Position numbers and translations under genes: made by a program | The notes under the pieces: model-generated | Database searches by the model: none | The model's input: only the letters and a program-made list of their open reading frames with translations | What the model was told of the DNA's origin: nothing | Part shown: one piece after another, positions 58,654 to 64,000 of the stretch | Position numbering within the stretch: the first letter of the stretch is position 1 | Layout of the letters: each line of letters opens with the position of its first letter | NCBI GenBank assembly: GCA_001897355.1 | Contig: MKST01000011.1 | Location: 666,037 to 730,036 of the forward strand | Origin: Solirubrobacterales bacterium 67-14 | Lineage (GTDB): Bacteria > Actinomycetota > Thermoleophilia > Solirubrobacterales > 70-9 | Direction of reading: 5' to 3' | DNA: 64,000 nucleotides

Positions 58654-59384
58654 CAGGACCCCCCTGAGAGATTGACGGGCGGCGCGATCACCGTGATCTC
58701 GGCGCCGGTCGGATTGCCAATGAAGAAGACGTGGTAGGTCGCCGGGGTGCCGTCGGCCTTCAGTTTGGGGATCATGCCCCGGCCGGCCGCGACGATCTTG
58801 TCGTTCTTACGGCCGATCGCGTACAGGACGATGTTGGTCTGCTCGATGTCCGACTTGTTGGTGACGGTCCCGGTCACTTCGAGCCCCGAAGACGGATCGC
58901 GGTTCAGCTTCGGTGGTGAGACGACGATCTCCGGGATCTTGTCCGGCAGCGGCTTGGCTTCCCCGACCGTGACCTCGACCGAAGCGGGCTTGCCGGCGGT
59001 CGGCAGCACTTGGTCGTTCACCCAGTAGACCTCGGACTGCGGTTTCACGACCGGCACCTGGATCAGCGAAGGCTCGGTGCCGGCGAGGTCGTTCTTGAAG
59101 GTCGAGCGGCCCTTGGCGTCCTTGACGTTGACCCGGATCGGTGCGTCGGACAGGCCCTCCTGGCTCCCGTTCTTCATCACCACCGCCACGGCAGTTCCCC
59201 ACTGGTCACTGAGGACCACCTTTTCGAGCACGTCGATGTGGCGGTTCTCCGCCCCGATGTCGACCTTGGTCTGCTTGACCAGGTCGGCGCCTTCTTCCTC
59301 GAGCCGGGCGCTCTTCTCCTGGGTCGACTCGCAACCCGCCAGCAGCATCCCGGCGACCGCGAACAGGATCCAGGCGCGCTTCAC
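58653..59384 (-). CDS. Lipoprotein with FxLYD/beta-sandwich-like domains
   Basis: A 243-residue lipoprotein with lipobox GMLLAGC. The mature part has two beta-sandwich-like repeats of the 'non-covalent interaction' kind (IDVLEKVVLSDQWGTAVAVVMKNGSQ...; LEVTGTVTNKSDIEQTNIVLYAIGRKNDKIVAAGRGMI, close to the FxLYD pattern). ATG 59384 overlaps the pstB stop by four bases, so it is coexpressed with phosphate transport. Role unknown. Confidence 0.78.
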   Translation of the reverse strand: MKRAWILFAVAGMLLAGCESTQEKSARLEEEGADLVKQTKVDIGAENRHIDVLEKVVLSDQWGTAVAVVMKNGSQEGLSDAPIRVNVKDAKGRSTFKNDLAGTEPSLIQVPVVKPQSEVYWVNDQVLPTAGKPASVEVTVGEAKPLPDKIPEIVVSPPKLNRDPSSGLEVTGTVTNKSDIEQTNIVLYAIGRKNDKIVAAGRGMIPKLKADGTPATYHVFFIGNPTGAEITVIAPPVNLSGGS

Positions 59385-60325
59385 CCGAAGCCTCCGCCGA
59401 CGTACTCCCGGGTGCGTTCCTCGCGGGGATCCCCGAACACCTGGCCTGCCGGGCCGTACTCGACCATGTCCCCGAGGTACATGAAGGCAACCCGGTCGGC
59501 GACTCGCGCCGCCTGTTGGAGGTTGTGGGTGACGATCACGATCGCGACTTCGGTGCGCAGCTCGACGATCGTCTCTTCGATGATCCCGGTCGAGATCGGG
59601 TCGAGCGCGGAACAGGGCTCGTCGAGCAGCAGGACCTCCGGGGAAACCGCCAGCGACCGGGCGATGCAGAGCCGCTGCTGCTGCCCGCCGGAGAGGGCGA
59701 GGGCAGGGTGGTTCAGGTTCGAGGACACCTCGTCCCAGAGGCCGGCCCGCTCGAGGGCATCGACCACGATCGGTTCGAGCTGCTTGCGGCGCGGCTTCTT
59801 GCTGCCCCGTTCCCGCAGCCCGTAGGCGACGTTGTCGAAGATGCTCATCGGGAAGGGGTTCGGTTGCTGGAAGAGCATGCCGACCCGGGAACGCAGCTGG
59901 GTCACGTCGAAGCCGTCGACGTCCTGGTCGTCGAGGATGATCCTCCCGGTCCGTTTCGCGGCCGGGGTCAGTTCGACCAGCCGGTTCAGCGATCGGAGCA
60001 AGGTGGTCTTGCCGCAGCCGGACGGCCCGATCAAGGCGAGGACCTCGCCCGAGTTGACCTCGAGGTCGACACCCTTTACCGCGAGCTTCTCGCCGTAGGC
60101 GATCGAGAGGTCCTCGGTTCGCATGCGTTCCTCCACCCAGACCGGCTCGCCGTCGAGGCCGGCCTGGAGCTGCCAGGGTTCCCGGCCGTACTCGGGGTCG
60201 GGCGGGCCGGCGTAGTCACCGACCCGGATCGGCACCGTCTCCGACTCGACCACGATCCGCCGCAGCGGCGGCACCTCGGCCGGCGGCGTGTTCACGTCCT
60301 GCGGCGTCTCTTCCTTCAGTTCCAC
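59381..60325 (-). CDS. pstB: Phosphate ABC transporter ATPase
   Basis: A 314-residue ATPase powering high-affinity phosphate import: Walker A GPSGCGKTT, PstB-typical LLRSLNRLVEL and GMLFQQPNPFPMSIFDNVAYG, signature LSGGQQQR, Walker B LLLDEPCSALDP, H-loop VTHNLQQA. About 65 residues precede the usual start (MRTEDLSIAYG, Met68), so either the gene has an N-terminal extension or the true start is internal. The full frame overlaps pstA by 10 bp. Confidence 0.94.
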   Translation of the reverse strand: MELKEETPQDVNTPPAEVPPLRRIVVESETVPIRVGDYAGPPDPEYGREPWQLQAGLDGEPVWVEERMRTEDLSIAYGEKLAVKGVDLEVNSGEVLALIGPSGCGKTTLLRSLNRLVELTPAAKRTGRIILDDQDVDGFDVTQLRSRVGMLFQQPNPFPMSIFDNVAYGLRERGSKKPRRKQLEPIVVDALERAGLWDEVSSNLNHPALALSGGQQQRLCIARSLAVSPEVLLLDEPCSALDPISTGIIEETIVELRTEVAIVIVTHNLQQAARVADRVAFMYLGDMVEYGPAGQVFGDPREERTREYVGGGFG

Positions 60326-61314
60326 TGTGGCTTGTTCCTCTTTCCGATCAATCCGACCGCGAAGTTGAGAAGCAGGACGATCATCAGCAGCACGAAAGCG
60401 GCCGCATAGGCCTTCTCCGGCGCGTTGCCCTCCCCGGACGGCGAGTTGTTGTAGACGTAGCTGGTCAGGGTGCTGCCGGTGCCCCGCAGGAGGCCGAGCG
60501 GACCGCTCTCGGGGGTGGTCTGCATCGAGGCGCCGAGCAAGACGACGACGATCGCCGTGTCACCGCAGATCCGGCCCATGCCGAGAGTCGCCCCCGTGGC
60601 GATCCCCGAGCGGGCGCTCGGCAGGAGCACCCGCCGGATCGTCGAGGCCTTGTCCTTGCCCAGCGCGTACGAGGCCTCCCGCACATGCCGCGGGATCGAG
60701 TTGAGCGCCTCCCGGGTGGAACCGATGACCAGCGGCAGGGCGATCAGAGCCATCATCGATCCGGCGGTGAGGAACGACCTTCCGAAGACCGAGCCGCCCT
60801 CCGCGGTGAACGAGAAGATACCCATGAAGGTCTGCTGGAACACGAGCAGACCGAAGATCGCCAGCACGATCGAGGGCGTGCCGGCGACGACCTCGACCCC
60901 GGACTCGACCAGACGCGCCAACCCGGCCGGCCGGCCGTACTCGGTCAGCCAGACCGCGATCCCGACCCCGACCGGGATCGCGATGGCGATGCCGATCACG
61001 GTCAGCAGCAGGGTGCCGACCAGCGGATCGAGGAAGCCACCCGACTTCGACTGGTCCATCGAAGCCTCCGGCGAGGAGGTCAGCATCTCCAGCTGGAGGT
61101 ACTGGACTCCCTTCCAGGCCATGAATCCGACGATCGAGGCGGCCGCCACGCAGAGCGCGATGCCGCAGGCCCAGGCGGCGGCCAGGCCGACCCGGTCGCT
61201 GATGCTCCAGCCGCTGTGACGGGCCTGGCCCGGCTGCGGGCGCGGACGGGGATCGGTCGGGTCGGGCTGCGGTGGCCTCGGGCCGGGTGCCGCGGTTCTG
61301 ACTTCGATGCTCAT
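60316..61314 (-). CDS. pstA: Phosphate ABC transporter permease PstA
   Basis: A 332-residue permease with a Pro-rich N-terminal tail and six membrane helices. PstA signatures include VVAGTPSIVLAIFGLLVF, ALPLVIGSTREALNSIPRHVREASYALGKDKASTIRRVLLPSARSGIATG (coupling loop) and GRICGDTAIVVVLLG. ATG 61314 overlaps the pstC stop by four bases. Confidence 0.95.
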   Translation of the reverse strand: MSIEVRTAAPGPRPPQPDPTDPRPRPQPGQARHSGWSISDRVGLAAAWACGIALCVAAASIVGFMAWKGVQYLQLEMLTSSPEASMDQSKSGGFLDPLVGTLLLTVIGIAIAIPVGVGIAVWLTEYGRPAGLARLVESGVEVVAGTPSIVLAIFGLLVFQQTFMGIFSFTAEGGSVFGRSFLTAGSMMALIALPLVIGSTREALNSIPRHVREASYALGKDKASTIRRVLLPSARSGIATGATLGMGRICGDTAIVVVLLGASMQTTPESGPLGLLRGTGSTLTSYVYNNSPSGEGNAPEKAYAAAFVLLMIVLLLNFAVGLIGKRNKPQWN

Positions 61315-62330
61315 CGGGCACCCAGCGTGTAGCGGCTGAACGATTTGCGGGCCGCCCAGCCGGCGAAGGAGAGGAAGGCACTCGAGACGAGCAGGATCGC
61401 CGCGAAGGCGTACATCGTCTGGCCGAACGGCGCGACCGAGAGGCCTTCCGAGTTGTCGACGATGGTCGAGGCGAGAGGACGGGCCGGTTCGAGGAAGAAG
61501 GTCAAGCCATCGAGCGGATTCGGGGCGAACCCGACCGATCCGGCGACCATCGAGAGCATGATCGCCTCGCCCAGGGCGCGGGCGGTCGCCAGCACCAGGG
61601 CGGCGACGATCGCAGGCCGGATCGCTCGCAGGGAGACGGTCCGCATCGCCCGCCAGCGATTGACCCCCAGGGCGGCTGCGCCCTCGACCCACTTGTCCGG
61701 CACCGACCTGAGCGCGTCGACGATGATCGCGATCATGATCGGGCAGATCATCACCGTGAGAATGAAGATCCCGACCAGGATGCTGGTTCCGTCGAGCTGG
61801 ATCACGTAGGCGACGGACTCCTTGCGACCTTCGGAGATCAGGTGGTGAGCGACGAACGGGACCACGACCAGGATGCCGATCAGGCCGTAGATCACGGAAG
61901 GGACGGCGGCCAGCAGCTTGACCACCGGTTCGATCACCTTGCGCAGCCGGACCGGCGCGAACTCGACGATGAAGATCCCGGCCAGGACCGAGAAGACGAC
62001 GGAGATGAATACGGCGACGCCGGTGATCAGGGCGGTCGCGTAGAGCAGCGGCCAGGCGCGCAGGTGGTAGACGTACTGGTCCGGCTCGGCGGGCGAATTG
62101 AAGATGTCCATCAGCTGCTCGTCGACCGAGCCGCCGGCCCCGAACCAGGCCAGGCCGTTGTGGGTGAAGGACGGGAGCGCCTTGACCAGGACGAAGATGA
62201 TCATCCCCGCGATCAAGAGCAAGATGGTGGACGCCAGCGCGCCGAGCAGAAGCTCGACGCGCCGGTCGGTCCGGTCTACCTCCAGGCTTGGTTCCTGGAG
62301 GGCGACCTCATTGAGGGATGCTGCCTCCAT
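61311..62330 (-). CDS. pstC: Phosphate ABC transporter permease PstC
   Basis: A 339-residue permease, partner of PstA. Typical features: long periplasmic loop after helix 1, LLAAVPSVIYGLIGILVVVPF, ICPIMIAIIVDALRSVPDKWVEGAAALGVNRWRAMRTVSLRAIRPAIV (coupling loop) and ARALGEAIMLSMVAGS. It follows pstS by 3 bp. Confidence 0.95.
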   Translation of the reverse strand: MEAASLNEVALQEPSLEVDRTDRRVELLLGALASTILLLIAGMIIFVLVKALPSFTHNGLAWFGAGGSVDEQLMDIFNSPAEPDQYVYHLRAWPLLYATALITGVAVFISVVFSVLAGIFIVEFAPVRLRKVIEPVVKLLAAVPSVIYGLIGILVVVPFVAHHLISEGRKESVAYVIQLDGTSILVGIFILTVMICPIMIAIIVDALRSVPDKWVEGAAALGVNRWRAMRTVSLRAIRPAIVAALVLATARALGEAIMLSMVAGSVGFAPNPLDGLTFFLEPARPLASTIVDNSEGLSVAPFGQTMYAFAAILLVSSAFLSFAGWAARKSFSRYTLGAR

Positions 62331-62333
62331 CGA

Positions 62334-63146
62334 CTACTTGAAGGGAACCCATTCCCTGGCAGCGATCCGCAGGGCGGCCTTGTTGTTGCGGACCCAGCGG
62401 ATCCACTTCGCGGCCGCACCCTTGGCCTTGCCACGGGTCACGAAGTAGAAGCTGCGGACGCCGCCGTACTGGCCGGACTTGGCGTTGCGCAGGTTGCAGG
62501 GCACTCCCTTGTAGCTGGCCACGGACAGGCCCTTCGTGAAGGCCTCCGAAAGGTAGCCGATGCCGGCCTTGTCCCGCTTGATCGACTGCTGGACCAGGCC
62601 GTTCGAGGCTTTCTGCGAGGCACCGGAGAAGACCTTGGCGTCACCCATGAAGATCTTCTGGAAGGCGTCCTGCGTGCCCGAGGCCGGGGTCCGGACGAAC
62701 AGGTCGATGGTGCCGGACTGCTTCGCCCCCGGAACCTGGTTCCAGCTACGGACCGAGCCGCTGAAGATCGACTGAACCGCGTTCTGGTCGAGGTTCGAAA
62801 GCGGGTTGGCCTTGTTGGTGGCGAGGCAGATCGCGTCCTTGGCGACCCGGTTGAAGACGATTCCGCCGGCGTCGCTCGGCTTCGGGTCGCGGGAGGACAT
62901 GCCGATCGTCACGCGGCCCCGGGATACATCGGCGATGCCGACGTCCGAGCCGCCTTGGAGCAGCTTGAACTTGACGCAGCCCTTGCAGGCCTTGACGTAC
63001 TTCTGGGCCCAGAGGGTGGCCAGCGGGGCGACCGAGGTCGAGCCGCTGAGGGTGATGGTGGGTTTGGCGCTGGCGCTGGCCGGGACCACCACGAGGGCGA
63101 CCAGAGCGGCCAGGAGCCAGACCACGCTGAATTTTGAGCGTGTCAT
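62334..63146 (-). CDS. pstS: Phosphate-binding protein PstS
   Basis: A 270-residue exported phosphate receptor with a signal peptide ending PASASA. Phosphate-site segments are present: LSGSTSVAPL (about 33), LQGGSDVGIADVSRGRVTIGMSSRDPK, and FVRTPASGTQDAF (about 150). No lipobox Cys is present, so it is either released or retained by other means. A purine-rich ribosome site precedes ATG 63146. First transport gene of the operon. Confidence 0.93.
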   Translation of the reverse strand: MTRSKFSVVWLLAALVALVVVPASASAKPTITLSGSTSVAPLATLWAQKYVKACKGCVKFKLLQGGSDVGIADVSRGRVTIGMSSRDPKPSDAGGIVFNRVAKDAICLATNKANPLSNLDQNAVQSIFSGSVRSWNQVPGAKQSGTIDLFVRTPASGTQDAFQKIFMGDAKVFSGASQKASNGLVQQSIKRDKAGIGYLSEAFTKGLSVASYKGVPCNLRNAKSGQYGGVRSFYFVTRGKAKGAAAKWIRWVRNNKAALRIAAREWVPFK

Positions 63147-63186
63147 CTTGCTTCCTTTCTTTCCTTTTCTCTTTTCAAGTCCGGGT

Positions 63187-63858
63187 TCAGGCGGCGTTCA
63201 GACGTCGCACCGCGGCCCTGGCCGAGGCGCAGCGCTTCTTCGCTGCCTTGCGGGCCTGCTTGCTGCCGGCCGACTTGACCTTGGCGCAGACCTTGTCGCG
63301 CTTGGCCTTGGCTTTCTTGAGCGGGTTGAGGACCTTGCAGGGCTTGGTCTTGAGCAGGAACGGCTCCGACACGAAAGGCGTGTCCGTCCCCTTGACGTCC
63401 TGCAGGGTGAGCGCGGTCGCCCAGAACTTCGGCTGGACCGCCGCTTCGCAGAGCGCCTCGCTGGTGCCGACGCTGGAGACGACCGTGTTGCCCGCGGTCA
63501 TCTTGCCCTGGCAGCCGATCCCCCAGGCCGGGATGCTGCCCTCGCAGCCGAAGGACTCGCCCTCGGCGACCTCACCGTCGGCCCCGAGCACGACCGTCTC
63601 GGTTCCGAAGTAACCGATCTCCCGGTTCGAGGTGATCGAGTAGCCCTTGATGTCCTCGTTGCACTTGAGGTTGTAGGTGAGCTCGTTCTCGGCGTGGCCG
63701 TCGGTTGTGGCCTCGACCGTGCCCGAGCAACTGACGCTGCTGGCCTGGGCTTTGCCCACCCCGGCCAGGCACATCAGAAATGCAACTGCCAGTCCTGCGG
63801 CGAACACGAGCCCGATGCGGCTCCCCCGTTCCCCATCCAGACTCCTGAAGCTGTTCAC
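63187..63858 (-). CDS. Secreted Cys- and Lys-rich protein of unknown function upstream of pstS
   Basis: A 223-residue exported protein (signal peptide ending GKAQA). Residues about 40-150 are beta-rich with several Cys (SCSGTVEATTDGHAENELTYNLKC, GCEGSIPAWGIGCQGKM). The C-terminus (about 175-220) is a Lys/Arg-rich helical tail. I do not recognise a family. It starts the same strand run as the pst genes with a 40-bp gap before pstS, so phosphate-dependent expression is likely. Confidence 0.75.
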   Translation of the reverse strand: MNSFRSLDGERGSRIGLVFAAGLAVAFLMCLAGVGKAQASSVSCSGTVEATTDGHAENELTYNLKCNEDIKGYSITSNREIGYFGTETVVLGADGEVAEGESFGCEGSIPAWGIGCQGKMTAGNTVVSSVGTSEALCEAAVQPKFWATALTLQDVKGTDTPFVSEPFLLKTKPCKVLNPLKKAKAKRDKVCAKVKSAGSKQARKAAKKRCASARAAVRRLNAA

Positions 63859-63884
63859 TGAGATTCCCCTTTGCTTGCTTTGTC

Positions 63885-63991
63885 CCGTGGGCGATTCCCA
63901 CGGTCAAGCGCAGTGTGGAGTCAGCTCAGCGCCCGGATGTATCCATCCGGACAACAGCCTGTGAAAGTCCTGATAACCCGGCGCTGCCGGG
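63885..63991. promoter_or_regulatory. Three short inverted repeats upstream of the pst-region operon
   Basis: CCGTGGG/CCCACGG (63885-63903), CCGGATG/CATCCGG (63933-63950) and CCCGGC/GCCGGG (63977-63991) lie before the first gene. The 63905-63901 strand context also shows a TTGACC that could be a -35 box on the minus strand. No clear PHO-box repeat was recognised. Confidence 0.35.
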
Positions 63992-64000
63992 ATGAAAATT

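Noticed and set aside
59010..59825. Plus-strand frame opposite the lipoprotein and pstB genes
   Set aside because: Shadow frame lacking domains; the minus strand has complete ABC ATPase motifs.

Overview
The window is high-GC, densely coded DNA, most likely from an actinobacterium and probably from the Thermoleophilia/Solirubrobacterales lineage. That placement is an inference. It rests on the mix of secreted beta-rich proteins with Lys/Arg-rich tails, the FprA-type reductase, GTG/TTG starts, leaderless-looking genes and 4-nt ATGA/GTGA/TTGA overlaps. I see no rRNA, tRNA, CRISPR array, transposase, integrase or phage gene.

Layout. 1-9.9 kb: a partial DUF1697 gene, cobalamin-dependent methionine synthase (metH) with a terminator hairpin, a large secreted seven-blade FG-GAP plus choice-of-anchor-D protein, a hotdog thioesterase, an orphan Lys-rich module, and a divergent alpha/beta hydrolase-TetR pair with two operators. 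9.9-20.6 kb: a phosphoesterase, an alpha/beta hydrolase, a cupin regulator divergent from a thioredoxin-reductase-like flavoprotein, a secreted PKD protein, an ArsR-SRPBCC-DUF899-small ORF operon, and a large secreted lipase-like protein divergent from a PucR regulator. 20.6-38.3 kb: an M14 peptidase, tag, a PrsW-like membrane protease, a fatty-acid hydroxylase with a GntR regulator, two methyltransferases, a penicillin acylase, a GFA protein, a second ArsR-SRPBCC pair, a GT4-flippase fusion downstream of a large membrane protein, an alpha/beta hydrolase, and fprA-bolA. 38.3-55.4 kb: one block of 17 genes, all on the minus strand. 55.5-63.9 kb: the monothiol glutaredoxin, then a pst phosphate-transport operon that runs on into four unusual accessory genes.

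The most interesting region is the 17-kb minus-strand block. An IclR regulator sits at the head of a nearly gapless array: Zn-alcohol dehydrogenase, HisC-like, HisB-like, SDR, HisD-like, two tandem paralogous binding lipoproteins, permease, ATPase, hutH, hutU, a peptide-deformylase homologue, hutF and hutI. The HisB-like protein has lost residues that hold the substrate phosphate and one metal-binding His. The HisD-like protein has two changed zinc ligands. This points to a catabolic route that takes an imported, non-phosphorylated imidazole compound up to histidine and then through Hut to N-formylglutamate. The usual last enzyme, HutG, is absent, and the deformylase homologue lies exactly in the hut run. 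Its role as a formylglutamate deformylase is my main testable inference. Related palindromic hairpins lie at both ends of the block, between bolA on one side and grxD on the other. BolA and CGFS glutaredoxin are known protein partners.

A recurring regulatory design is also visible: three small repressor genes (one TetR, two ArsR) carry their own ATG start codon inside an inverted-repeat operator, which suggests leaderless transcripts under tight autorepression.
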